Assembly (NCBI GenBank): GCA_001247695.2
Contig: LGRX02035367.1
Span: 1 to 64,000, forward strand
DNA: 64,000 nucleotides
DNA from: Cymbomonas tetramitiformis
Lineage: Eukaryota; Chlorophyta; Pyramimonadophyceae; Pyramimonadales; Pyramimonadaceae
Reading direction: 5' to 3'
This document shows, piece after piece, positions 51,757 through 62,400 of this stretch. Every line of letters begins with the position of its first letter. The stretch's first letter is position 1. The notes beneath the pieces are model-generated. The model did not search any database and was not told where the DNA came from. It saw only the letters and a program-made list of their open reading frames with translations. Position numbers and translations under genes: made by a program.

Positions 51757-52960
51757 CTACCGTCGTATGGATGCCATGTGGACAGCCGTATGGACCACAA
51801 GGCCGAAAACTCATAAAGTGTTAAAAAGCGTACGGACTACGTCGTTCGTGTAAATATGTCCCATGGATCGCATGTGGACAACGTCTGGAATCCGTATGGA
51901 CTCCATGTGGACATTGTATGTTGTCCACATGGCGTCCATCCGCATGGACGGGCAGCGGAAAGACCGTATGGATACCATGTGGAAGTCTCATGTAATTCAT
52001 ATGGATGTCACATGGATTAGATACGCGCGTACGGAAATCATGTGGACTAAACACGGAAAAGAGAGTAAGACGAATATTGTATACATGCGGATTACGTATG
52101 TCCGGCCCGTGGAACACGGCCTTCATACGGGTGGAATGGCTATCTTAAATTAATACAATCATACAGAGGGACTACATGGTCCATCCGGATGGAGTCGCAT
52201 GTACATGTATAGCATGCATGCGAAAACAGTGTGGATTGTGAATATTACACGCATGGACTAGTACGTATGTCCGCCTACTGGACCACGATTTACATACGCG
52301 TGGAAAGGCTAAGTTTTCTAATGCACACGGAGGGGCTACATAGTCCATCCGGATGGAGCACGTATGTACATGTATAGCATGCATGCGTAAACCGTATGGA
52401 TTGTTAATATTACACGCATGGAGCACATATGTCCACTCACTGGACTACGTTTTACATACGCGCGGAAAGACTAAGTCTTCTAAATGCATGTGGAGGGATT
52501 ATATGGTCCATCCGGATGGAATACGTATGTGCATATATAACATGAATGCGAAAATCGTGTGAACTGTCCATAATACACGGATGGACCAAGTATGTCCACC
52601 CACTGGACTCCCACTTACGTACGCACGGACGGGGTAAGTATTTTAAATACACACTTAGGGACTATATAGTCCGTCCGGATGGAACCGCCATTTTTTATTC
52701 AATGTGCATTGTAAACGTATATGGACTCCCTAGGTATATCCAGTGGACTACGTGGTACGTACGCATGGAAAGTGGTTTAGCGCACTCTCAGGACTTTGTC
52801 CCCTTTGCTAGCGTAAATGTTTTATTATTGTGTTTTACAAACAAGGAACTGTGGGTTCCATCCGGATGGACTATGCAGTTCCTTCCAGTGGTCCATCCGG
52901 ATGGACTACATTGTTTTATACACATAGCACCCGTGTATGCTTTACGCGGACTGCAGGAAG
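51757..52960. repeat. ATGTGGAC/GTCCATCCGGATGGA array, about 163-bp units
   Basis: 51757-52060 has short GTATGGA/CATGTGGAC words. From about 52170 to 52700 units of about 160 bp each start near a TCCATCCGGATGGA palindrome (52183, 52348, 52507, 52669), with further palindromes at 52859 and 52891. The array lies directly downstream of the minus-strand gene ending at 53049, the same layout as the arrays beside CACTA genes at 8478 and 59130. Confidence 0.75.
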
Positions 52961-53048
52961 GATATTCAGGATGTTCAAAACATGTTTTGCAAATACATAC
53001 ATGTGTTTTACAACACTGTCACTTGCTTTTTCTTTTACTGCAGGTGAG

Positions 53049-54490
53049 CTACCGGTAGCTTTTCGTTTTTTTCAAGGCCTTTGCCGGAGATTCGGCTGCT
53101 GCCGCGTTTGCCGGAGATTCGGCTGCTACTACGGCTGCAACCGCTTTGGCCGCTTTGGCGCCCTTAGCGTGGGCTCCCGCACTCCCTTCAGATTGTGTTT
53201 CCTCCTCTTCAACGACTTCCCCACCGCCTTCCTCATCTTCTTCCGGCGGTTCGTACACATCGCTGTTGGGCACGACGATCGAGGTCCCCCCAGACTCTTG
53301 AGCCTCCTCCGAAGGCTTTGCCGAATCATCCTGCGCCTCGGAAGCCTCCCGCGGAGCCGGATCCAGTCTCAGGTTGTCCACCTTCTTTTTTGTCATATTT
53401 CTGTAGTGTTTTGTGCTGTTCGCGTGTCGGAGGTTTGAAGCTAGGACCCTGGTGCGTACACGAGGGTGGTCAGTACAGTCCGTGCGTACGGTCAGCGTAT
53501 GGACATACTTGTAAGATATGCAAACAAAAGTAATATGCAAACGGTTTATTTACTTACCAGCAAACAGCTTTCGATTCGCAGAGGGACGAGGGAAGATGCT
53601 CCAGCACGTCCCTCATGATTTTGTTTTCCACGCACTCCAAGACCGCTTCTATGCCCTCCTCGTGCAGAGCCATAAGCCTCTCCACGGGGTGCGTGTCCTT
53701 GGCCTCGCCCTCCACGACGAATGAAAGGTACAACTCCGCATACCCGTCCGGGACACGTAGCCCCGTAACGTTGACTGACTTGACTCCCCCCTGCTTCCCC
53801 ATCGTTGCCACCACCCCTTGTGCTAACACGTATGACTTCATCCCTTTATCCGACACCTTGTTGGTGTGGATTGTGTCCCCAATCGGAAGGCAATCCGATT
53901 GGGGAGACGCGAAGATGTCGACCACGCTGCCGGTAATCAGTGGTCCGCTGCTGGTGGGGACAGCCTTCGGAACGACCTGCAAAATATGGACACAGACATC
54001 CCCCTCCCCCACCCAACCTGTCAGCTTGTCCATACGCACCGGTCTGTACGGGGGCCACAGGCAGTACCATAAGAAGGACCCAGCAGTCAACATTTTGCGA
54101 CACTTTGTTGCGTGTGTAAGACACACCTACCTTCGGCTTTTGCTCCGCTTTTACCACCACCTTTTTCTCCTGTAGGAAATTGTCCGGGACGGCGGCTCCC
54201 TGGACGTCGTACAAGGCGTCGTGCACGGGGCCTTCAGTGGGGACTGCACCGTTCGCGCATGCCTTGGCGAAGGGGATCGCCGCCTCCGTTTCCTCCGCGG
54301 TTGGCCACTCGGACCGGTGGTTGAGGCGGAATTTCTCAGCGGGCCCGTTGTACCTCACAAAGTAGCCGTCCGGGAACTCGGCATTCTGCTTGTACTTCCA
54401 TCTCCCCGGACCTTCCCCCTTGTTCTTCAGGTACGACAGTCGATTGGTTATGTACGCCCGAATTAACCTGGCGGGGATGGTGGGATGCCG
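53049..54490 (-). CDS. Spliced gene of unknown function next to the 163-bp array
   Basis: Three exons on the minus strand that join in phase: about 54490-54131, 53976-53558 and 53415-53049 (donors GTAGGT and GTAAGT; acceptors TTTTGCAG and GCGAACAG). The first has ESRHPTIPARLIRAYITNR and GPGRWKYKQNAEFPDGYFV; the second VVPKAVPTSSGPLITGS and LRVPDGYAELYLSFVVEG; the third is acidic (PPEEDEEGGGEVVEEEE) with an alanine/lysine tail ending KALKKTKSYR. No domain is recognised. Placement directly beside a palindromic array parallels the CACTA transposase genes, so it may be a protein of such an element. The 5' end is not resolved. Confidence 0.5.
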
Positions 54491-56200
54491 GGACTCGGCG
54501 TGCTTAGCGATTTTTTAGCACTGTGCATGTCCAATGGTCTGCGCAGTGCCGTACGCGAGGGTCCCGCACAACCAACCTATGATCGATTTTTCGATTCGCG
54601 AATCCATCCTGACGTATTGTGGCTCACGACGAAAAGCGAACGCGACCCCCGACTGACTGCATATGGCATCCTGTCGGAACAGTATCGCGATACCTACGGG
54701 AAACCGGTCAGGAATACGTCGAGACCCAAAAAATCCGACGTGGCTGCAGATGTGGCACGCATTAACCCTCCGATTGAAACCTATGCGACGGTCGACTTTG
54801 CTTTAGGAAATGTCAGATGTTAAGTACGAGACCCCCCCGGATTATATATTCCTCTTTCGTGGATATAACTGGCGATAAGAGCCTGGAGGTATCGAATGTT
54901 GAAAGCCGTTGTCGATGTGGCGCAATACAATTCATAACTTGGATACATTACGTGAGACATTAGTCGGGAGAAATTCGGAATTGTGAACTTATTCATCTAA
55001 ACCGTTCGCTGAAAATATAGTAATATCTCTACTTAATCGTGCGTACCCGCGAAAAAGATGGTATGTCAAAGACGGCGGATTACACCGACCTGTGCGTGAT
55101 ACGGTAGTGTGGCATCGTAGAAAAGATTTCGTTTTACTTTTCACAGATTCACCTCTCGCGTCTGTCGACAGCCGAGCGACATGGACGATGGAGTTCTCCA
55201 GTGTCGTCTTGTACAGAATCGTGTCCGTTTTTGCAATTCCTGTCGCTTTTTGCAGTTCTTAATTATATTTTACGTTAAGTCTAATTTGTTAAATATGCAG
55301 TTTTAGCTAAAGACGGAAGGCTTTCTCTCCCGCAGTGTGCCCCTGTCCAGCGAAGTAAAGATCTCCAGGATTGTATCATAATCTGAGGAATATTTTGCTT
55401 CAAAATATTATCACATATTCCTACTTAGTATGTGGGTACCCGTTTCGCAAAGAATGATGACCCATAGCGCAACTATTGCGGGTTTCAAAATCCTGAAATT
55501 CCGCCCGCTTCCGCCAAATGAACGCGTCAGCCCACAGCGAGATGTGTGGTTGACCGTTCAGTCTGCAATTTACTTAGTGAAGACAGCACATATGAAATAC
55601 TATTTTCGCTAACGCTTCCCTCATCCGATGCGCAGGCTCGCTTGCAAGCGAGCGCGCGAATGATGGAAGAAACTCTAGCGGAAACGTGGACGCGGTTGAC
55701 ATCCGCGTGTCCGCTAGAGGTGAAATTGCACTGCCAAACGCTCAGTGTGTGTTTATTATGCTTATATGATATGCGTGATATGTTCATGTCGTGCGTTATG
55801 CGTCCCTGCTGGGCGTGAGTCGAGATGGCTGGCTCGAATCACGTCCATTACCCCCCCTCATAAGAACCGTACAGCATCCGAAATTCTGGACGGATCTTGC
55901 TCGCGCAAAAGATATGTTGTTCCTAACACTTATTATAATGCATATGGAAAGTTATGTTGTGTTCGATATACGTTAGTATGCGGAAATCAACAGCCGCCGT
56001 GCAGTGACTTACGGGTCGAGGTCCCACCGGTACTCTGAGTGCAAGTCATGTTTTTTTCTGTTTTCAATATCTGTTTTGGGTTGGACATGTGACGTGAGGT
56101 CAGACACGTCATCATATTCGGAAATCAAAAGTGACAGTATAATTCTGGTATCGACTGATGACGCGGACTTTGCATCGCGGACATTTCATTGGTTTCAACT
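54491..56200. other. Region with no confident gene
   Basis: Short open frames at 54485-54823 and 55546-55818 show no known domain. 55200-55262 repeats the segment at 47565-47630. Otherwise nothing recognised. Confidence 0.4.
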
Positions 56201-56214
56201 AATTTATGAAGCGT

Positions 56215-56980
56215 TTATTGGTTCAGTAGTAATGATTTTTGATGACTCGGCATATTTCCCGAGACGCATCTCGAGACGTATCGCGATACCAACGGGGTCC
56301 TTACGTGATCCGTTCGTAAAGGCGTTTCCGAAACTGTCGCATCCCATTCGAGAGAGATTCGCGGACCAGGTCTCGATTCGCATCGTGACACCTGGCACGT
56401 GACATCACGACGTGACGCGATATTAAATTCGATCATAGGCTGGTTGTGCGTTCTCCTGCCACTCCGCTCGGTAATCACTGCGCGGCAATCGAACTTCATA
56501 TTGTTGAGTTCCTCTACCCCGGGATCCGGGTGCTGGGCCATGGGGTTAGGGGCGCGGTGGGCTGTGGGTGACGATGGTCGTGGGGGCGCGTTCTGCTGCT
56601 GGTATACAGCCAGCTGCGCCTGCATTTCCGCCATTTGACTTCATGTCTTGCATCTGCGCGTTCCCGCCGGCCGTTTCCGCAAGGGTTCCTTGCCGTTGCG
56701 TAGTCCGCCGTTTTGACGGGCTGGGAGGCTTCACCTGGTGGCGAGGTGCCATCGATCCTTCTACGTATCGATTTGCGTGTGTTAGATAGTTTAAACTCTG
56801 TTGACTGCTGTACGGTTCTCTGATTCTGTGGTCCGTCAGTCTTGGAAACTTTAAAGTTTCCTTCCGTACGGTTGGTGGCGGCGTCCTTGGGGCGACCAAT
56901 GTATGGAATGTGTACGAATTGCGTGTGACACACGGTTTCCGTGGGAATTGACCGACCGTTGCACTGTGTCCGCACCTCGC
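56215..56980 (-). pseudogene. Broken frame with glutamine-rich coiled coil
   Basis: Two minus-strand frames meet near 56634: the upstream one has ETAGGNAQMQDMK and the downstream one MAEMQAQLAVYQQQNAPPR, together a Gln/Met-rich helix as in some transposon proteins. The join requires a frameshift. No domain is recognised, and the rest of the reading looks random. Confidence 0.25.
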
Positions 56981-57123
56981 TGCCATGGGACTGTCATGGG
57001 CTGCGATTTCAAATTTGCAGGTCTCAATTTATTTTTTCTTTTCTAGTTCGTTTCAGAGTGCTCTCTGTAGGGCATGTGGTTTTATGAATGTAAGTTTTGC
57101 CGTGCGGCGAGTTGCCATCGTCG

Positions 57124-57208
57124 TGGGTGCTTGGCCGAGTGGTCAAATGTTGGTAAGCCGAACGCGTTACACGCGGTTGGTAAGGGGTTCGATTCCCCTT
57201 GGAGGCAT
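57124..57208 (+). pseudogene. tRNA-like sequence (Leu/Ser type) with mismatched acceptor
   Basis: TGGCCGAGTGG (57132-57142) is a perfect polymerase III A box and GGTTCGATTCC (57187-57197) a perfect B box, spaced as in class II tRNAs with a long variable arm. The T-stem AGGGG/CCCCT pairs. The acceptor strands (GGGTGCT and TGGAGGC) do not pair and no clean anticodon stem can be drawn. Probably a tRNA-derived pseudogene or SINE head. Confidence 0.45.
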
Positions 57209-57296
57209 GGGCATCCACGATACCCCTTGTGGTCTAGCGATATGAGGCGATTGCCGCCGACGACGCCGCTAGTCCACAAGGGGCGTCGTGGGTGCC
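57209..57296. repeat. Long imperfect hairpin next to the tRNA-like sequence
   Basis: GGGCATCCACGATACCCCTT (57209-57228) and the following GTGGTCTAGCG pair with CGCTAGTCCACAAGGGGCG and TCGTGGGTGCCC ending at 57296, giving about 31 bp of stem with few mismatches and a short loop. Confidence 0.7.
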
Positions 57297-57802
57297 CACC
57301 CACGCCTTCATGCCATTTTAAGTTTCAGTAACTCATGGAGACCGTCCGATTAAGACTGGGGGGTTCATCTGGACCGTCGATTGCACTGTCCGCTGGGAAA
57401 CAATCCCACTGAGTGCCTGTTCTGGGGTAAATCGCAAGCAACGAGAGGGCGTCCATCCCCCCCTTTCAATTTCAACCTTTCAACCCACACCTTTATGCCA
57501 TTTTGCGTTTTGGGTACCTGCTAAATATAGAGCAGTTCCTTCTACAGAATTAATCGCGCGTTACTACATGGGAAGCGTGTAGAGGGGGACCATCCTTATT
57601 AAATACAACTGTATTCCTCAAGTACCTTCTGTATTTTGCCAGGATTTACCAGTACTTCGGAACGCTTCCCATGTAGTGAGTACCTACAGTTATCTATGGC
57701 AGATCCGCATAAGTCGACACCACGATCGCCGCCTACTTACCGCCCCTGCCCGCCTTGCATTGCTCGCTTCCCAGCCCGCAAGTTAGTTATCTATTGATAT
57801 GT
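57297..57802. other. Noncoding segment with short inverted repeat
   Basis: CTACATGGGAAGCG (57567-57580) and its complement CGCTTCCCATGTAG (57662-57675) bracket about 80 bp, possibly a very small inverted-repeat element. A CC(T/A)TTATGCCATTTT-type word recurs at 57304 and 57490. No gene. Confidence 0.5.
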
Positions 57803-58529
57803 TGTCATAATTAGAGACTGATGTATATAGTAATTGTAAGTTCCACTTTGTGACAGCTACAAATGTAGACTGTGAACTTATGTAGATTTCTGGAATTTCT
57901 GCGATTTTACCATGTTTTGTGAACTTATGTAAATTTCTGAAAATCTGCGATCTGGAAACACGGCTCCGGCAACAATCTATGATTGTTGCTTTTGTCATTA
58001 ACTGAGAATCATCATTATAGTAAGTATAGATTTCTGTTTGTGACACAGTCCGGTGGTACACATCTGGAAATCTGCTATTTGGAAATCTGTGATCTGGAAA
58101 TACAGCTTGTCATAATTAGAGAAGTACTATTATAGTAAATATAAGTTTCTGTTTGTGGCAACTGTGAATTTGTGTAGACTGATCTGTAATTTTCTGCGAT
58201 TTGACCCAGATCTGTGATCGGTGTACACAGCATGTGAACTTATGTAGATTTCTGGAATTTTGTGATCGGAGCTGATGAGATTACGGGTTGCCATGCTTGT
58301 CATTATTAGAAATTGATCTATATAGTAATTCTAAGTTCCACTTTATGACACGCAGGTACAGCTGCAGAAATTAGTTAAAATTTCTTGAAAAAAGTGAGGC
58401 GATGGTTACCTAAAATATTTTGGCGTTTCATGCTTTTTTTGCGATTGCGATCTATTGTTTCATTTTTTGCGATCCTTGTCATAAACTGAGAATGGTGTAT
58501 ATAGTGATTTTAACTTTCTCTTTATGACA
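57803..58529 (+). repeat. Array of five 53-bp palindromic elements (copies 4-8)
   Basis: Copies at 57803-57855, 57993-58045, 58108-58160, 58298-58350 and 58477-58529, each exactly 53 bp, starting TGTCAT and ending TGACA (TGGCA in the third). All have the same orientation with TATAGTAA (TATAGTGA in the last) at the same offset. Spacers of 137, 62, 137 and 126 bp share degenerate words such as TGTGAACTTATGTAGATTTC and TCTGCGAT. The last copy ends 46 bp before the likely start codon of the adenine methyltransferase. Confidence 0.8.
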
Positions 58530-58575
58530 AAACTTGATCAACGCCCATATTTCCTTTTTCTCTTCCGGTATCTTA

Positions 58576-59130
58576 ATGGCGACCCAGACATTCCACGCAG
58601 ATTGTTTTGACATTTTACCGAACATTGATAGTAATTCAATTGATTTAATTATTTTAAATTTGCCTTATAATCAAACTGCTTGTAAATTTGATAATCAGAT
58701 TATTGATTTAGATAAATTATGGAAACAATTGAAACGTATCGGTAAACCCCGAACGGCATATGTATTCTTTTGCACGAGTCGGTTTGGACATAAGTTAATG
58801 TCCAGCAATGAAAATATGTTTAGATATGATATCGTTTGGCAGAAAACGGTCAGTTCTGGATTTTATCAATGCAACCAGATGCCACTACGCAGTCACGAGA
58901 TGTTGTATGTATTCTATGATAAGTTACCTACTTATAATCCACAGATGACTGACGGTAAACCGTACACACGTGTGCCGGGTAGACGTACAGAATTGTATAC
59001 CGGAAACAGTCCCAGAATTAATACAACATCTGATGGTAAACGATTTCCGAAGTCTGTGATAACTATTGCGAACGGTAATCACAAAAGCAAACACCCCCTA
59101 CGGTCCTGGAAAACGTCAGTATGCTGCTAA
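58576..59130 (+). pseudogene. N4/N6 DNA methyltransferase, C-terminally truncated (second viral remnant)
   Basis: Open from 58534, with the better start at 58576 (MATQTFHADCFD). The catalytic motif IV appears as LNLPYNQT, a variant of the D/N/S-PP-Y motif of amino-methyltransferases. FCTSRFGHKLMSSN, YDIVWQKT and RSHEMLYVFYDK follow, the order found in the N6_N4_Mtase family. The expected C-terminal SAM-binding part after KHP is missing: the sequence becomes unlike the family near 59090 and passes into the GCATGCTAACG array. Low GC matches the viral block at 10-19 kb, and the upstream 53-bp elements tie it to the same virus type. Confidence 0.65.
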
Positions 59131-59805
59131 CGACATGCTAAACGCGTGCCATGGACATGCTATGACATGCTAACGCCAGATAGGTGTTAGCATGCGTGCT
59201 AACGGCATGCTAAAGCCCCATAGGCCTGTTAGCATGTCCATGCTAAAGGCATGCTAACGCCAATGTGTTCGCGCCAACTGGAGGGATAGTGAGTGGTGAG
59301 GCATGTGGGGGTGCGTAGATCACCAGGAACATGTTATATGGTGATTAGAAGGGCAGGGGAAGGATATGCCACGGAGTATGATGCGATTCGGGTCAGTTGA
59401 TAAGCGAGCGGAATTCCTCGGAAAGGTAGGAACGTTAGTATGTCGATAGCATGTCCTTAGGACGCCGATAGCACGTCAGCGTTAGCATGTCATTATCACA
59501 CATCAGACATGCTAAAGGCATGCTAACGCCACTGCGCCTTAAGCATGTGTTCGCGCCAACTGGAGGGGTAGTGAGTGGTGAGGCATGTGGGGGTGCGTAG
59601 ATCGTCAGGAACATGTCATATGGTGATTAGAAGGGCAGGGGAAGGATATGCCACGGAGTATGATGCGATTCGGGTCAGTTGGTAAGCGAGCGGAATTCCT
59701 CGGAAAGGTAGGAACGTTAGTATATATATGTCGCTAGCATGTCCTTAGGACGCCGATAGCACGTCAGCGTTAGCATGTCATTATCACACATTTAACATTC
59801 TAATG
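59131..59805. repeat. GCATGCTAACG-type array with a 240-bp direct repeat
   Basis: Words such as ATGCTAACG, GCATGCTAA and TTAGCATG occur densely in both orientations. A longer block is repeated directly at 59265-59502 and 59547-59792 (GTGTTCGCGCCAACTGGAGG to CATTATCACACA) with few differences. Confidence 0.85.
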
Positions 59806-60990
59806 TCATCCTATGCACTCAAAGAAGTCGGCCGTTGGGTCGAGAATAACGGCGGTCTCCATGCACGGATGTGGCACAATAACAACTTGTTGTTCTACTC
59901 GATTGGGTAATATGAATGGCTCCTTGTGCTCAAAGGCTGCTGGGTCAACGTGCGGGTTGAAGGTGTAGACCGTCCTAGTCAAATCATCCGGGCCGAGAAT
60001 GGAGTTTCGTAGACGGTAGGCCTTGATCTGTTTCTCGGTCGGCTTTGCAAGCCAATCGCACTTGAGTAAGGTGTACAACTCTCCAGCAATCTCCACTCGC
60101 AGTATTTTGGTAATGCGGCCGTGCCTGCATTTCGCCAAGCCCACGATTGTGAAAACCACCATTGCTGGTCCAAATGCCCTTAATATGCGGTTAGCATGGT
60201 ATCCTTGTGCTAATCACATGCTACCGAAATACTAAAGACATCATAACTGCACGATACATTGTCGTTGCTTCCTCACCTATCGATTTCATCGGTTTTTGGC
60301 TCTCACCCTTCTCGTTGAAGATTACGTTCCCATCACTGTCCATTTCTTCATTCACGAAGAACGTACGAAAAAAGCTATGCACGGTGCGCTTATTCCGATC
60401 GGTCGTAGCCGTGCGGTAATGGGCGTCGCCGATCTTAATGTGCGCGAAACTATAGCAAACCGGTGCCGGCCCCGCCATGAGCAACATCTCGTCCTTTGTG
60501 AACTTTCGGCCCAGCCATTCTGTCGGATCCGCATATGCTCCAAATACGGGTTCGCGTATGTGCTCAGGCTTACCCTCCTTTGTACAAACCGCGAGCCTGT
60601 ATTTTTTGTTTCGCGACCGCATCTTGGCATTCCATCTGTGCACAGTCATATATTGCCGTTAGTACGCTAAAGGCGTACTAACGACGTAATAGCGGCGTCC
60701 GAACGTACAGGGCCAACAACTGCTCAGGAAATGATGGGATCACCTGCGCGCGCATACTTCTCCCATCCCTCCACCAGGTCTCCATACGCCGGAATGTGCT
60801 GAGTGCGCATCCAAACCTTAATGTGTTGGATTTCATCATCTCGCAAGACCACCCGCTTCTCCCTAGCCGATACCTCAACCGCAATCGCCGCGCGGCTCCC
60901 CTTGGTCACGGCCGCCGGCACCCGGGTGGTACCATCCACCAAACTTGGATGTGGTGTCGAGGGTACTGGGTGAGGAGCTGGGTTACGCAT
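59806..60990 (-). CDS. CACTA (Tnp2-type) transposase C-terminal region, minus strand
   Basis: Three exons in phase: about 60990-60758 (donor GTATGC), 60635-60258 (donor GTATCG) and 60178-59806. The first has VLRDDEIQHIKVWMRTQHI and AYGDLVEGWEK, the segment that follows DUF4218 in CACTA transposases. The second has VCYSFAHIKIGDAHYRTAT, parallel to LRYSYVKVGRSMFRARD in the copy at 6194-8305. The last has GRITKILRVEIAGELYTLLK and CDWL, resembling DUF4216. The reading is open throughout. The introns are made of TAGCATG/GTACTAACG words, the same motif as the array flanking the gene. The N-terminal part is missing; sequence up to 61380 shows no recognisable further exon. Confidence 0.7.
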
Positions 60991-61520
60991 GGCCTAGCGG
61001 GATAGTCGTGGCACATTGCTTTTGTCCACTGGTCGCTGTTGTTGTTGTTGGAGGGAAAGGCCACGGTGGCCCGGGGCCGTACGAGGTGTTCTTGCGGGCG
61101 CAAGCACGACCTCGTCCTCGGATGCATTGGGGGGAACTTGGCGAGCCGATTCTTCACGTAGCGCGGAGAAATGCTCTCCTTTTCGGGGCATTGCAACCCT
61201 ATTACCCCGCGACCCCCCCTCCCCCCTCCCCTACCTTCATAGTAATTGGAGTATAGGAGGTCCGAAAGACCTTCGTTAGGTAGCACGTCACTAGGATGAG
61301 CATAACAGGCTAACGACATGCTACGGAATAGATTCTTTTGAGGAATCTTCTTCAGATGTGTCATAATTTCCGAGTTTAGCATGCTTGTAGCATGCTAAAC
61401 TGTCTCGTAGCACGCCGGTAACACGCCCGTTACACGCCTGTAGCACGCCCGTAGCACGGCAGTAGCATGGCCGTAGCACGGCCGTAATATGTCCTTAGAA
61501 CGTGTGCTAACTGGAACATC
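60991..61520. other. Flank with further TAGCACG/GCATGCTAA words
   Basis: No exon could be recognised at 60991-61380. From 61370 to 61520 the GTAGCACGCC/TTAGCATGC array motif resumes. Confidence 0.5.
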
Positions 61521-62206
61521 GCATGCTAAAGACATACTAAAGAAGCGAATCTGTTAGGGAATATTCCTCCGGCGTGTTATCACGTCCGTGTTTAGCATGC
61601 CTTTAGCATGGTTTTCAGTCCGTAGGACGCCCGTAGCACGGCAGTAGCACGCCCGTAGCATGCCAGTAATATGTCCTTAGCACATGTGCTAACTGGAACG
61701 CCCATAGTTAACGCCCATATATGCACGTGCTACCGACGTTTTACCGCCGTGCTAACGGCGTGCTAAGCTCAGACGTGCTAACAGGCCTGAGGAATATTCC
61801 TGGAAAGATTCTTCTGTTAGCATGCCGTTAGCACGTCGTTAGAGGTCATAGTAATTATACACATTTATATATACATATGACCTCTAACGACGTGCTAACG
61901 GCATGCTAACAGGAGAATCTTTCGAGGAATATTCCTCAGGCCTGTTAGCACGTCTGAGCTTAGCACGCCGTTAGCACGGCGGTAGAACGTCGGTAGTACG
62001 TGCATATATGGGCGTTAACTATGGGCGTTCTAGTTAGCACATGTGCTAAGGACATATTACTGGCATGCTACAGGCGTGCTACTGCCGTGCTACGGGCGTC
62101 CTACGGACTGAAAACCATGCTAAAGGCATGCTAAACACGGACGTGATAACACGCCGGAGGAATATTCCCTAACAGATTCGCTTCTTTAGTATGTCTTTTG
62201 CATGCG
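61521..62206. mobile_element. Fold-back palindrome, two arms of about 330 bp
   Basis: Left arm 61521-61850 and right arm 61876-62206 are near-perfect reverse complements around a 25-bp AT-rich centre (TAATTATACACATTTATATA). Arm ends read GCATGCTAAAGACATACTAA and its complement. The arms consist of the same TTAGCACG/GCATGCTAA words as the neighbouring array plus GAATATTCC blocks. No coding sequence. Confidence 0.85.
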
Positions 62207-62334
62207 GTTAGCATGTCGTTAACACATGATGTGATAACGACATGCTGACGACATGCTAACATAATGTGGGGGGAGAATGTTTTCACAAATTTCCCTATCA
62301 GGCTAAAGCCAAACCAACATAAACTGAAAATTTT

Positions 62335-62400
62335 CAGGGGGAATCGATCTAGTGACCTCACGCGCAGAAGCACACATCATGTCCACTCGACCACGTGACC
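62335..62400 (-). pseudogene. Possible tRNA-like remnant
   Basis: On the minus strand TGGTCGAGTGG fits the polymerase III A box, and GATCGATTCCCCC lies where a B box would be but deviates from consensus. No cloverleaf could be folded. Confidence 0.25.

Noticed and set aside
57124..57208. Functional tRNA gene
   Set aside because: Acceptor strands do not pair and no anticodon stem could be drawn, despite good A and B boxes.
57803..58529. CRISPR-like array
   Set aside because: Repeats of 53 bp with long, mutually related spacers in a eukaryotic context and no cas genes; copies of the same element lie elsewhere at gene starts.
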